A DNA stretch of 64,000 bases from Ilumatobacteraceae bacterium (GCA_025463305.1 JAOBWK010000029.1:62001-126000); one strand, 5' to 3'; positions 33,640-42,201 are shown, counted from the stretch's first letter. Notes: a model not told the origin generated them from the sequence alone. A program made the numbers and translations.

Positions 33640-34802
33640 GGCGCTTTTGGGCGGGGAACCGTCGGTACGAATGTGGTGCCGAAGATGTCGGGTGTTCCTT
33701 GGGGGGTGCTTGCCGGTGCGGTGGCTCTCAGTGCAACGATTGCCGACGCCGCTTGGGGGTCGCGAGATGAGAGTGCTGGACGTATGTCGGCAGACACGCC
33801 TGCCACTGATGTCAGTCGCCGGATCAGATCGAACCAGAACGGGGCGCCAAGCATCGCTGCGAACGCTGTGACGAACCATCCGAGCACCAGGATGCTCCAG
33901 CCGCCGATGGTTCGGGGGTGGCTTCCCCAGCCGATCGGGAGTCGGGTCGCGTTCAGCTGATCGATCTGTCCCTCGACGCCTGCCAAGTCCGTTGCCGTCT
34001 TGGCTGCGGTAGGGATTGGCACGTCGGGACTTGTTGCGCTCGTCGCGCCTGACGTGTCCGCCGTCGACGTCCGCGTCGCCGATTCGTCAGTCGAGTTGCC
34101 CGTTTCAGTCGGCGCTTGGGATGACGGTGAGCTGTCTTCCGAGTCGGATGTTGCTTCGGGATCCGTGGTGGTCGTTGTGGTGTCTGACCCTAAGGTCTGC
34201 GCGGCCGATACGACCGCTTGGCGCACCACCGGGTCACTCCACAGCCGGCTTGCGACCTGGGTTGCCGACACGTTGAGTCCTGCTGCGATAGCTAGGCCCG
34301 CGACGGCCAACCACAGCTTCGCCCAGCGGGTGTAGGCACCTTGCAAGCGCTGCATCGTGTCGTCGAACCAGGCTTCCAATTGTGCTTTTGCCGCTATGAG
34401 GTCACCATGTGTCTCGGCCTCGATGGCAACGAGCCGCCCGCCGAGCGGACTCGTCTTGAGTGCTGCCGTCAATTGCGCCTGATCGCCGGTGACGTCGGCG
34501 GACACCTTCGAGAGCATTTCGATCGCTCCGTCCGCGAACGCCCGTGCCGACATGTACGAGGGCTGGGCGTCATTCTGGGAGCCCCCGCCAGAGCCGACTT
34601 GCAGCGCCTTGTAGATGGACGTCTCCTTGAATTCGGCGAGCACATCAATGCCGCCGAGCAATCCACCGATCGACGACTCGAGGTCCTTGGCTCGTTTGGA
34701 TAGTAGTCGCGCGCCCAACTCGACGACTCCCGATGCGATCAGCGCGACGAAAAAGAACGCAACAGCCACTCCAATCGCTACCTCAATGACTTGAGAGTCC
34801 AT
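33636..34802 (-). CDS. Three-TM membrane protein with a Ser/Thr-rich outer loop
   Basis: 388 residues. TM1 at residues 5-28, a ~125-residue soluble part (ELGARLLSKRAKDLESSIGGLLGGIDVLAEFKET), TM2 near 165 (LWLAVAGLAIAAGLNVSATQ), a loop of ~100 residues full of Ser, Thr and Asp, and TM3 (WSILVLGWFVTAFAAMLGAPFWFDLIRRL). I have seen this architecture in unannotated actinobacterial membrane proteins; no function known. AAAGGGG precedes the ATG. Translationally coupled to the SLATT-like gene, suggesting one complex. Confidence 0.6.
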   Translation of the reverse strand: MDSQVIEVAIGVAVAFFFVALIASGVVELGARLLSKRAKDLESSIGGLLGGIDVLAEFKETSIYKALQVGSGGGSQNDAQPSYMSARAFADGAIEMLSKVSADVTGDQAQLTAALKTSPLGGRLVAIEAETHGDLIAAKAQLEAWFDDTMQRLQGAYTRWAKLWLAVAGLAIAAGLNVSATQVASRLWSDPVVRQAVVSAAQTLGSDTTTTTTDPEATSDSEDSSPSSQAPTETGNSTDESATRTSTADTSGATSATSPDVPIPTAAKTATDLAGVEGQIDQLNATRLPIGWGSHPRTIGGWSILVLGWFVTAFAAMLGAPFWFDLIRRLTSVAGVSADIRPALSSRDPQAASAIVALRATAPASTPQGTPDIFGTTFVPTVPRPKAP

Positions 34803-35183
34803 GCCCGATACCCCTTTGTCCCGCTAGTCCCGCCACTAGTACATCATGCCAAGCGCGCCTTCTCAAGGGATTCGGGTAGCCTGCCGGTCAGGTGGCGGTA
34901 CGCGTCAAGGGTAACCCTGAGGGAAGTTGGTGGATCGACGCCAGACGCTAGATGGGCGATGGACCGACAACCGGTGCGCCTGGGCGTGTTTGTCCGATGC
35001 TTGTTGAGGCCTCGTCACCGATGCGTGCGGGCTCTTTGACGTAGTCCGCTTCGCCTGCCAGCGCTGACCGGTCGGGCTCTGCGGGACTTGCCGACGACGG
35101 GCTCCGCGAACACTGGTTGATTCGACGGGGCCGCACGACGATTCAGATAGTCGTCACCAACAAGCGATCGGTGGGGGTTCGCA
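34803..35183. other. Intergenic stretch without recognised features
   Basis: 381 bp upstream of the membrane-protein pair. Near 34834-34855 the element ACTAG(T/C) occurs repeatedly (CTAGTCCC, CCACTAGTAC), a possible operator region for the pair. No coding frame is convincing. Confidence 0.3.
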
Positions 35184-35585
35184 TCAAGCGCGGGACAGCA
35201 TCGCTGGCGCCGGCGGAACGGGCTCGACGAGGCGAATCAGCCCGAGCAGCCCGGGTGCCTTCGACGCGATTGTTCGGAACCCGCGGCGGATCTCAGAGGC
35301 GGAATACGCAGAGAGCTCGGACATCCACTCCGTCACTGCCACCGGCTCGGCGGTCTTCTTGCGTCCGGCTCCCGTCGGCAGCGTTGTGCGACATGCTTCG
35401 AGAAGTTCCCGCAATGCCCAGGCTTCAGCCGGTCGCACCGCCCGCTCTGCCTCGAGATGAATGGATTGTCCTGACTCTGCCTGCCGGACGCCGGCGAGCG
35501 CCACGGCGCACGCGGTGATTCGGGCCAGATTGTCCGCACACGCGCTATCCACCGACTTGCACATTTGACGCCACCCGCCTCTCAT
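35184..35585 (-). CDS. Hypothetical helical protein
   Basis: 133 residues from ATG 35585. Mostly helical: EAWALRELLEACRTTLPTG and TEWMSELSAYSASEIRRGFRTIASKAPGLLGLIRLV look like real amphipathic helices, but there is no known family. A competing open frame on the plus strand has Arg/Pro-rich, non-protein-like content. No ribosome binding site is obvious. Could also be a decayed gene. Confidence 0.35.
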   Translation of the reverse strand: MRGGWRQMCKSVDSACADNLARITACAVALAGVRQAESGQSIHLEAERAVRPAEAWALRELLEACRTTLPTGAGRKKTAEPVAVTEWMSELSAYSASEIRRGFRTIASKAPGLLGLIRLVEPVPPAPAMLSRA

Positions 35586-36048
35586 ATCAACTGATGCCGT
35601 CCTCTTGCAGGCTATACACTTGGCGGCACACGTGCACACTGGTATCGGGTCCGTGTCGTTGCAAGATGACTACGGAGCTGAACTCGGATGCAGATTGATC
35701 CGGACGGATGTCACGAGGATTGATTTCATCCAAAGGGAGCAAGTCTCCGAGGACGGTCGCGGTGGGGTGTCAGGAAGCTCGCGCGTGAATTCGGGCGACC
35801 GGGGCAGGATCTCCTTGGTGTGCGGAAATGGCGAGCAGACTCGGAAAAGGCCTGCCTGCGCTCGCGTCTAATCGGCCCGCTCGCTCTTTTCGGACCTCCG
35901 GGTGACATATGCAAGGGTCGGTTGTTACAAAATGGCCGCTCCCAGTGCCCGCCGTACCGTCAGCTGCCGTGACCGTTGACCACCGACTCGTTACAGGAGA
36001 TCGCAGCGTGCGTCAAGGTCTCTAGCGCAACTTGATATCTTGTTCCCG
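35586..36048. other. Intergenic stretch upstream of the first winged-helix gene
   Basis: 463 bp. A short plus-strand frame (35605-35871) has no supporting features. TATCTT at 36036-36041 stands seven bases before the ATG at 36049 and is the probable -10 box of a leaderless promoter. Confidence 0.4.
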
Positions 36049-36648
36049 ATGAGTGATGTACTTGACGCCGAAGTTGCGGTCCGTTCCTATCTTTTCATGT
36101 TGGAGGACCCGGCATTGCTTGTTGACCCCGCACGGGTGGCGAAACTCGAAGCGGCGGTGGTCGCCGCGAAGGATCCGATCGCGAAGCTCAAGGCGATCGC
36201 CGAACTCGACCGTGCCAGGGAGCCCGATCGCCTCGCGTTTGAGCAGGGATTCATCCGCCATGCGAAGAGTTGGGCTGTTGAGAACAACATTCCGGTCTCC
36301 AGCTTCCGGCAGCTCGGCGTCAGTGACGAAACATTGTCCGCCGCAGGTCTGCTGCCGTCTGCTCGCAAAGGCGCTCGCGGTCGGACACGTCGGCCATCTG
36401 GTACCAGCACCGCGGTCAGCAAGGACGGGATCAAGTCGCATCTTCCTTCGCTCCAGGAAACTTTCACGCTCGCCGATCTGGCGTCCGTCGCCGGCGGCAG
36501 CCCGATGACTCTGCGCAAAGCGGTCGAGGAACTGCTGGCGGAAGGCAGGATCGAAAAGCTCGGTTTGAGCCCGGATCATTCCGGCCGCGGTCGTGCCCCA
36601 ATCTTGTACGGGAAGCGGTCAGCCAAGAAGGCTCGCTCTCGAGGCTGA
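36049..36648 (+). CDS. Winged-helix protein, paralogue A
   Basis: 199 residues. The N-terminal ~75 (DVLDAEVAVRSYLFMLEDPALLVDPARVAKLEAAV) and the DLASVAGGSPMTLRKAVEELLAEGRIEKLG winged helix near 150-180 are shared with the gene at 39071, as are SSFRQLGVSD, AAGLL and GRGRAPI. A basic linker (ARKGARGRTRRP) separates the halves. Probably a DNA-binding regulator. Leaderless start (TATCTT, seven bases, ATG). It stands upstream of the third sigma module and its paralogue downstream of it. Confidence 0.72.
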   Translation: MSDVLDAEVAVRSYLFMLEDPALLVDPARVAKLEAAVVAAKDPIAKLKAIAELDRAREPDRLAFEQGFIRHAKSWAVENNIPVSSFRQLGVSDETLSAAGLLPSARKGARGRTRRPSGTSTAVSKDGIKSHLPSLQETFTLADLASVAGGSPMTLRKAVEELLAEGRIEKLGLSPDHSGRGRAPILYGKRSAKKARSRG

Positions 36649-37103
36649 TTTCGCAAACGTCGTAACTCCTTGGTGCGTCGGAGTTCTCGGCATCGCCTCG
36701 GCGTGAGCGTCTGTCTAGGGACAGGTCACCTCGGGGCGCCGCCTGCGGTCGCCGCTCCAAACGGTCGATCGCTGTCCCAGCCGCGAGACAGCGGGTTCGC
36801 GCGATGGCGTGCCAGTGCGCTCCCATCCTGGCTGCGTCGTGGAGCGTGTGTGCAGACGTCGAAGCCGACGCCGCGGAAAGCGCAGTTGGCAGCCAAGGAC
36901 GCAGTTTGTCCGGGCGTGTCGCCCGCCTGACTTTCTCCGCCTCGCTCGAAAATGCTAGCCATGAGGTTTCACTCGATAGGTGGGGCATGTTGTTCGATGC
37001 GATGGCGGAATGAGGAGATCTGCGCCTCGTCGGATGGATGCAAGTCCAGTGTGCCCCCGACCGTTGTCAGCTTTTGCTCGCCTAGCGTGTTGGTGATGGC
37101 ACC
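36649..37103. other. Intergenic stretch upstream of the third sigma module
   Basis: 455 bp without a credible gene. At the right end TAGCGT (37083-37088) is followed after seven bases by ATG-GCA-CCG-TGA (37096-37107), a three-codon leader whose stop overlaps the GTG start of the sigma gene at 37104. Confidence 0.4.
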
Positions 37104-37649
37104 GTGAATTCACGTCGCGCCAACGAGGCGCTCGGAGATCTAGTCTATGCGCACTTAGGCGACTTGTACGACCATGTGCGCGCTGTCTATCCGTCCGTGG
37201 ATGTCGAAGCTACGGTAGACCTCGTGTTGCTAGAGGCAGCACGGCACATAGCCGAGGCTCCGAAACGCAATCGGAAGGCCTGGCTCTTTGCGCTGACTCG
37301 CCGGGTCCTCGTTCGCAACGCAGGCGAGGACGTTCTACGTGCACGTAATTCTGGCGCCGTCGTGGCTGCACTTCGTCGTACAGCAAGTCAGATGACGGAA
37401 TGGCATGCATGGGCGGACACGGACCACGTGATCGAGGTCGTCAAAAGCATGTCGCTACCGGACCAAGAAGTCCTTCGATTGATCACGTGCATGGATGATC
37501 TCGACATCGAGAGCCTGGCGAGCATTCTCGAGATAGACGCCGCCGATGCACGAGCGACGTTCGAACGGGTGACGTCGACGTTTCGTGCGATCTACGCCGC
37601 GACAGATCCGGATCCGGGCTCGCTTAATTCGATCGGCGGTGAGTCATGA
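37104..37649 (+). CDS. Divergent ECF-like sigma factor
   Basis: 181 residues. Region 2-like VYAHLGDLYDHVRAVYPSVDVEATVDLVLLEAARHIAEAPKRNRKAWLFALTRRVLVRNAG and region 4-like SLPDQEVLRLITCMDDLDIESLASILEIDAADARATFERVTSTFRAIY can be recognised by pattern, but the -10-contacting residues are atypical and the HTH is weak. The next gene encodes a membrane protein whose ATG overlaps its stop (ATGA), as in sigma/anti-sigma pairs. The GTG overlaps a three-codon leader ORF. Confidence 0.7.
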   Translation: MNSRRANEALGDLVYAHLGDLYDHVRAVYPSVDVEATVDLVLLEAARHIAEAPKRNRKAWLFALTRRVLVRNAGEDVLRARNSGAVVAALRRTASQMTEWHAWADTDHVIEVVKSMSLPDQEVLRLITCMDDLDIESLASILEIDAADARATFERVTSTFRAIYAATDPDPGSLNSIGGES

Positions 37650-38383
37650 GCGACATCGATCCGATGGAGATCCTGCGCCGGATCGCCGCCGAGGAACGCG
37701 CACATTTCGAGCCAAGTCCCCACCCGGAAATCGTGCTGGCCCGCGTTCGTGCCGGGATCACCGCTGTCGTACCTGAAGGAAATCGCCGCCGCCGCCGGCT
37801 GTTCGGCGGACTCGCCGTCGCGGTCCTCGGAGTCGGAGGTGGTGTGGCGTGGGCAATCAGCAGGCACGAGACCGCTCGCGAACCTTTGCAGGTCGTCTGT
37901 TACGAGCAGGCCGACCTCGATTCCTCCATCCTCGTTCCAGCACCCGACGGCTCCGACGCTGTGACGTTGTGCGACGCGGCTTGGCGGACACTGAGCCCGC
38001 AATGGGGTCCTGCGCCCCCGCTCGTCGGATGTGTCTTGCCGTCAGGCCGGCCCGGAGTCTTTCCAGGCGACGATCAGACCTGCGCCAAGCTGGGACTCGT
38101 TGATCTGACTGTCGGCCTCGACGACAGCGAGACGGCAGTCATCAACTTCAAAGACGCAGTCGCCGAGGCGCTCGACAAGGAGGCTGGCTGTGTCGCGCCC
38201 GCACGAGTGACGTCGATCGTCCAGAACGAACTCGACGCCTTCCGCCTCACTGGCTGGAAGATCAGCCCGGTTGGCACCTTCGATGCTGCTACTCCATGTG
38301 CCATCATTGAGTTCCAAGTAGAAGATAGAACTGTTGTGTTGCATCCAATACCTGATATGTTCTCCGGCGACCAGGGAGGTTGA
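37646..38383 (+). CDS. Anti-sigma-like membrane protein
   Basis: 245 residues. Cytoplasmic helix (MEILRRIAAEERAHFEPSPHPEIVLARVRAGI), a basic stop-transfer (NRRRRRL), one membrane helix (FGGLAVAVLGVGGGVAWAI) and a ~165-residue outer domain with four to six cysteines (VVCYEQ, VTLCDA, VGCVLP, TCAKL, AGCVAP, TPCAI) likely in disulfides. Coupled to the preceding sigma-like gene and followed 1 bp later by a secreted-protein gene, forming a three-gene unit. Confidence 0.7.
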   Translation: MSDIDPMEILRRIAAEERAHFEPSPHPEIVLARVRAGITAVVPEGNRRRRRLFGGLAVAVLGVGGGVAWAISRHETAREPLQVVCYEQADLDSSILVPAPDGSDAVTLCDAAWRTLSPQWGPAPPLVGCVLPSGRPGVFPGDDQTCAKLGLVDLTVGLDDSETAVINFKDAVAEALDKEAGCVAPARVTSIVQNELDAFRLTGWKISPVGTFDAATPCAIIEFQVEDRTVVLHPIPDMFSGDQGG

Positions 38384-38384
38384 G

Positions 38385-38912
38385 ATGGGACGTCTTTCGC
38401 GTCTATTCGTGTGTGTTGCTGTCGCCGCAGGAGTTGCCGTGCCGGCGAGCGGGTCCGAAGCGGCAGGAAGTAGCTCTGAGTCGATAGCGACCTTTCATGG
38501 ACGCAAGATCGATCTCTCCGTCTCGTGGGAGGGTGCCGGTGCTTGCTGGATCCGCAACGCGGGAAGCGTCTGCTATGACACGACGGCCGAGATGATCGCG
38601 GCGATGGCTCCCACTGTGTCGGCCGCACGGTCCGGTCCGGTGCCCAACCTGGCCTGCTCGTCGTCGGTGGTGCTCTACAAGAACGCAAGCCACGGCGGTG
38701 CATCCGCTGGTTTCACTGACCGCCTGACCTTCATTGGCCTGTCAGGGATCGGCTTCGCCAACGTCGTATCGTCGTACACGGTCGGTGCGTGCAGCGCAGC
38801 GTTCCAGGATTCCGCTGGGCTGACGTATCCGGGAACCACAACTGCGGGAGCGTCGGCGAACTCGATGGTCTCGGGCTGGGACAACCGGCTCTACTCGATC
38901 TACATCTCTTGA
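38385..38912 (+). CDS. Secreted protein with peptidase-inhibitor I36/crystallin-like domain
   Basis: 175 residues. Signal peptide (LFVCVAVAAGVAVPASGSEA), then a cysteine-rich mature domain containing SSVVLYKNASHGGASAGFTDRLTF, SSYTVGACSAAF and a C-terminal W-x-NRLYSIYI. The pattern (aromatic, small residue, Gly-Gly, paired Greek-key strands) matches Streptomyces-type I36 inhibitors/beta-gamma-crystallin folds. AGGGAGG lies 6 nt before the ATG; it overlaps nothing but starts 1 bp after the upstream stop. Likely an extracellular target of the sigma module. Confidence 0.68.
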   Translation: MGRLSRLFVCVAVAAGVAVPASGSEAAGSSSESIATFHGRKIDLSVSWEGAGACWIRNAGSVCYDTTAEMIAAMAPTVSAARSGPVPNLACSSSVVLYKNASHGGASAGFTDRLTFIGLSGIGFANVVSSYTVGACSAAFQDSAGLTYPGTTTAGASANSMVSGWDNRLYSIYIS

Positions 38913-39070
38913 CGCCTTTTCCGTCGTCGTAGCAATAGCTCGATTTCGCCAGAGCCTTCGTCGTACGCTTTCGTCATTTCAAATCGGGTTACGTCGGAGG
39001 CTCTGGTATTGGCGCACCTAATTTGAAGCCATGTGATCAGCCTTCTCATCTAATTTGGTAGCTTCGCGGC

Positions 39071-39691
39071 GTGTCCGATCTGTCCGACCCTGAGGTAGCG
39101 GTACGTTCGTACCTGTTGTTTCTCGAGGACCCTTCGAAGCTGTTCGATCCCGCAACGCAGGCGAATCTCGAGGCGGCTGTAGCACGCGCTTCTGAGCCCA
39201 TCGAGCGGTTGAAGGCCATCTCCGAACTGAAGGAGAGCCGCATGCGTGACCGAGGGACGTATGAGGATGCCTTCATCAGGTGCGCCAAGGCGTGGGCAGC
39301 GCACAACAACGTGCCAGCGTCCAGCTTCCAAGAGATCGGCGTGAGCGATGACGTGTTACGCGCCGCAGGGCTGCTGCGTCCGGGACGGGGCCGACGGACT
39401 TTGCGCTCTGTGTCGGGCGTGGATGTACGTGCTGCAAGTGTCTCGAAAGTTGTGATCAAGTCGTATGCAGCGAAGTGGTCGGGCACATTCACGCAGTCAG
39501 ATCTCGCCGAGCGTGCCGGGGGGAGCCCGATGACGCTGCGCAAGGCGATCCACGAACTGATCACCGAAGGCATCCTCGAGAATCGGGGTCCGAGCACGAC
39601 ACATCTCGGTCCCGGCCGTGCCCCAATCACGTATGCCGTCCGGGAGTCGGCATCGCCTCCAGCAACCACGAGATCATCGTTGAAGGATTGA
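39071..39691 (+). CDS. Winged-helix protein, paralogue B
   Basis: 206 residues from GTG 39071, with TAGCTT exactly six bases upstream. It keeps the paralogue-A landmarks: EVAVRSYLLFLEDPSKLFDP, KAISELK, SSFQEIGVSDDVLRAAGLL, TQSDLAERAGGSPMTLRKAIHELITEGILE and GPGRAPITYAV. The middle linker differs. Two copies on one element, flanking the sigma/secreted unit, suggest duplication with regulatory divergence. Confidence 0.75.
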   Translation: MSDLSDPEVAVRSYLLFLEDPSKLFDPATQANLEAAVARASEPIERLKAISELKESRMRDRGTYEDAFIRCAKAWAAHNNVPASSFQEIGVSDDVLRAAGLLRPGRGRRTLRSVSGVDVRAASVSKVVIKSYAAKWSGTFTQSDLAERAGGSPMTLRKAIHELITEGILENRGPSTTHLGPGRAPITYAVRESASPPATTRSSLKD

Positions 39692-39824
39692 GCGGCCGTA
39701 GCGCGTCAGTGCCTGTGAATCGTTGCGACCGCACCTGCCGGTTCGGGCCGGTTGATGGTTCTCGCCGTGTTCTTGTTGTCGCGTCATGCGGCGATCGTGG
39801 TCGCCACGTTGCAGGACGCCTCCT

Positions 39825-40496
39825 TCATGAGGTCGCAACGCAGGTCCCTTCAGGTGGAACGCTCGACAGCTTCGTGTAGAGAAAGACCTCGACACGACGA
39901 TTGATCGCGGCCGCAGGATCTGGGTCCAGCGGACAGCTGGTGCCGAGGCCATAGATCCCTGCGGGAGCGACCCTGGAGAGATCTACGCCAGGAACTTGAG
40001 TGATGCACAGATACACGTTGCTGGCGCGTGCTTCGCTGAGCGGCTGATTGCCTCCTGGGAAGCTCGTGGCGCGCACGTCGGCGTGACCCAGGACGAGAAG
40101 GTAGCCATCGAGAAGAGCCAGCTTGTGCGCGGTGTCTGCGCATGCGGTCTTCGCCGACTGATTCAAGTCCGCCGAGTCTGGTGCGAACACGGACGCTGGA
40201 AACACGATGGACTCGTCCGGCGGCACGGGAATTGTTGTCGTCGTAGAGACGGAGGACGTTGTTGTCGTGGTCTCGACGGTGGGCTCTGATGTCGGGGCTT
40301 GCGTGACTTGCACGGTCGTCGTCGATGCGAATCCGTCCAGGCGGGGGAGGGCAGCTGGGAGCGTCGGAAGAACGATGGCTTCGCCAACTTCTCTGACATC
40401 GTCATTGGTGACGGTGTAGGTGCCCTTCGAGTCGCACGATGCAACGATTCCAGCGAGTGTCAAGATGCACAGCAGCAGCATCAGTCGTCTTGTCAT
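39825..40496 (-). CDS. OmpA-family lipoprotein
   Basis: 223 residues. Lipobox AGIVASC, a linker of Thr/Val/Ser (about 60-95), then an OmpA-like peptidoglycan-binding domain: SIVFPASVFAPDSADLN, YLLVLGHADVRATSFPGGNQPLSEARASNVYLCI and AAINRRVEVFLY. The Asp-Arg pair that holds diaminopimelate is represented by Asp in GHADV and Arg in NRRVEV. So it is anchored in the membrane and grips the wall. First gene downstream of, and in the same direction as, a coiled-coil membrane gene and a vWA lipoprotein gene. Confidence 0.82.
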   Translation of the reverse strand: MTRRLMLLLCILTLAGIVASCDSKGTYTVTNDDVREVGEAIVLPTLPAALPRLDGFASTTTVQVTQAPTSEPTVETTTTTSSVSTTTTIPVPPDESIVFPASVFAPDSADLNQSAKTACADTAHKLALLDGYLLVLGHADVRATSFPGGNQPLSEARASNVYLCITQVPGVDLSRVAPAGIYGLGTSCPLDPDPAAAINRRVEVFLYTKLSSVPPEGTCVATS

Positions 40497-40506
40497 CTCT
40501 TGGCTC

Positions 40507-41343
40507 CTACGTGTTGATCAGTTGGACGATCGATGTGAGACCGAGGCCGAGTTCGGAGAAGAACTGTTCGGCTCTCTGGATGTCTTCGTCGAGCGCCGTA
40601 AGTGCTTTGACGGCGACTGCGACTTCGACGTCGAGACGGTCTCGTTTGGGCCGCATCCGGTCCAACTGCCTCCGTGTGCGACGGCTTTCCAACAGTCGCG
40701 CCCATTCGGTGAGCAGCCCTCCACCGTCTGCGCCCAGGAGAGCGCCGGCGACGGCGGAGAGCACACCGCACGCTCCTACCCCAATCTTGGTTGGGATGGT
40801 CTCGAGCGTGGAGCTGTCAGCGACGATCAGGCCCGCTTCGCCGGCGATGACGACGGCCGCTGTGATCCGTCCGATCAGGGTGTTGTTTGACGCGAAGTGA
40901 ACTGCGACGTTCGAACTGAAGAAGACCACGATGATGACGAGTGCCGATCCGGCCGTCGACCACCAACGAGGCTCGAACGTGTTCAGTCGAACGAAAACGA
41001 CGCTGATCGCGAGCATGATCAGCAGCGGGAACACCATCACCGTGGATCGTCTTGTCGCCGCTCGTTGGAGAAGCTCGGCTGAGATGGCCTCGAGGCGCTT
41101 GACCTCTGTGGCTGCAGTCTCGAACTCGCTCTGCAGTCGACCTTCGGAGAGCTCGAGTGCCGTCTTGCGACTGTCGAGTCGCATCAGTGCGAGGGACTTG
41201 CGTTCGTCGCACAGTCGGCTCAGCAGGTTCTCGAAACTCTTGCGTCCGTCGGATTCCAGTCCGGCTGCGACCTCGGCAATGGCGACGCGGTCAAGACGGA
41301 ACACTCGCGCTGCGTGTGCGCCCAGGATCTCGTCAATATCCAT
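40507..41343 (-). CDS. Four-TM protein with flanking coiled coils
   Basis: 278 residues. N-terminal coiled coil (residues ~40-95, LCDERKSLALMRLDSRKTALELSEGRLQSEFETAATEVKRLEAI), four membrane helices between ~100 and 205 and a C-terminal coiled coil (~215-270, ESRRTRRQLDRMRPKRDRLDVEVAVAVKALTALDEDIQRAEQF). I do not recognise the family. Overlaps the upstream vWA gene by 11 bp and lies 10 bp before the OmpA gene, so the three are one operon. Its plan matches the divergently encoded protein at 42202. Confidence 0.62.
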   Translation of the reverse strand: MDIDEILGAHAARVFRLDRVAIAEVAAGLESDGRKSFENLLSRLCDERKSLALMRLDSRKTALELSEGRLQSEFETAATEVKRLEAISAELLQRAATRRSTVMVFPLLIMLAISVVFVRLNTFEPRWWSTAGSALVIIVVFFSSNVAVHFASNNTLIGRITAAVVIAGEAGLIVADSSTLETIPTKIGVGACGVLSAVAGALLGADGGGLLTEWARLLESRRTRRQLDRMRPKRDRLDVEVAVAVKALTALDEDIQRAEQFFSELGLGLTSIVQLINT

Positions 41344-42118
41344 TGACTGCGCTGTCGTTGAACTGCCTGACCCGCTTCACGCGTGCCTGCTGGAACAACC
41401 CCTTCCACCACTTCGTCACGCAATCCCGGCCTAGCGGGCCGGTCGATGCCCCGTCGTAGAGCTGTACGACGCTGACCTCGACGCCGGAGAGGTCGGGCGG
41501 TGAAACCTCGGTTGCCGACGCATCGAACGTGCAGTCCATCGTCGGGCTGAAGACGTAGGAGCCGCCGGTCTGGGACATGTCTGAGACGACGACGAGGTAT
41601 TTTCCGCCGCCTTGTTGATCGGACAGAAATCTGGCCGCCTCTTCGATTGGCGAAAGGAGGTCGGTGGTGGCGCCGCCTGCCGCGGCCGGAAGCGACTTCA
41701 TGGTCTCGGCAACTGCGTCGATCTGGGCTCGAACCCAGATTCGGAGCCTTGCATCGCTCTCCGATGTTCTCTCGTCGGGCTTGAAATCGAAGCTTGCGAA
41801 CGTCTGGTTGCCGTCGATGCCGCCGACCGTTCTGAACTCAACCAAATCCTCTCGTTGGGCGGCCTCTTTGACCACCGCTTCGATCGATGCCGCCATGGCT
41901 TGGACTTGCGGCGGATCGTGTCGAAGCACCGACTGGGAGATGTCGAGGAGGACAACGATGTGGCTCTGCGGGCTCCTTGTGTCCGAACCGCAGCTTGCGG
42001 CGCATGCCGCACTGGCCATCAAGGTGAGGCCGATCACCGCTCGCCGCAGCCGTCGGCGCGCCGAGGAACCTTCGCCCGACCTGGTATTTGGCCAGATTTG
42101 TGGCTCCCCGTTTCTCAT
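41333..42118 (-). CDS. von Willebrand factor A domain lipoprotein
   Basis: 261 residues. A long N-terminal leader and lipobox (ACAASC at ~38-43), then HIVVLLDISQSV with the metal-site DxSxS (Asp59, Ser61, Ser63), TTDLLSPIEEAARFL with the MIDAS Thr, and YLVVVSDMSQTGGSYVF with the last MIDAS Asp. So a complete MIDAS is present and the domain should bind a divalent ion and a protein partner outside the cell. C-terminal two-cysteine segment (TMDCTFDA, GRDCVTKWWKGLF). First gene of the minus-strand arm of the divergent cluster. Confidence 0.82.
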   Translation of the reverse strand: MRNGEPQIWPNTRSGEGSSARRRLRRAVIGLTLMASAACAASCGSDTRSPQSHIVVLLDISQSVLRHDPPQVQAMAASIEAVVKEAAQREDLVEFRTVGGIDGNQTFASFDFKPDERTSESDARLRIWVRAQIDAVAETMKSLPAAAGGATTDLLSPIEEAARFLSDQQGGGKYLVVVSDMSQTGGSYVFSPTMDCTFDASATEVSPPDLSGVEVSVVQLYDGASTGPLGRDCVTKWWKGLFQQARVKRVRQFNDSAVNGY

Positions 42119-42173
42119 CCCGCCAGAACCTCACGCATATCGACAAAACGCTCCAATTCTTGACGATCGTATC

Positions 42174-42193
42174 GTCACTATTCGTATAGTGAC
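42174..42193. promoter_or_regulatory. Palindromic operator in the divergent promoter region
   Basis: GTCACTAT-TCGT-ATAGTGAC is a perfect 8-bp palindrome with a 4-bp centre. It overlaps TATAGT (42185-42190), the probable -10 box for the plus-strand gene at 42202, with TTGACG (42160-42165) upstream. A repressor bound here would control at least the plus arm and probably both arms of the cluster. No regulator gene is beside it; the winged-helix paralogues are candidates. Confidence 0.55.
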
Positions 42194-42201
42194 TACAGAT
42201 C

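Noticed and set aside
35117..35518. Plus-strand frame opposite the hypothetical at 35184
   Set aside because: Arg/Pro-rich with no start signal; the minus-strand frame has better helical periodicity, though it is weak too.
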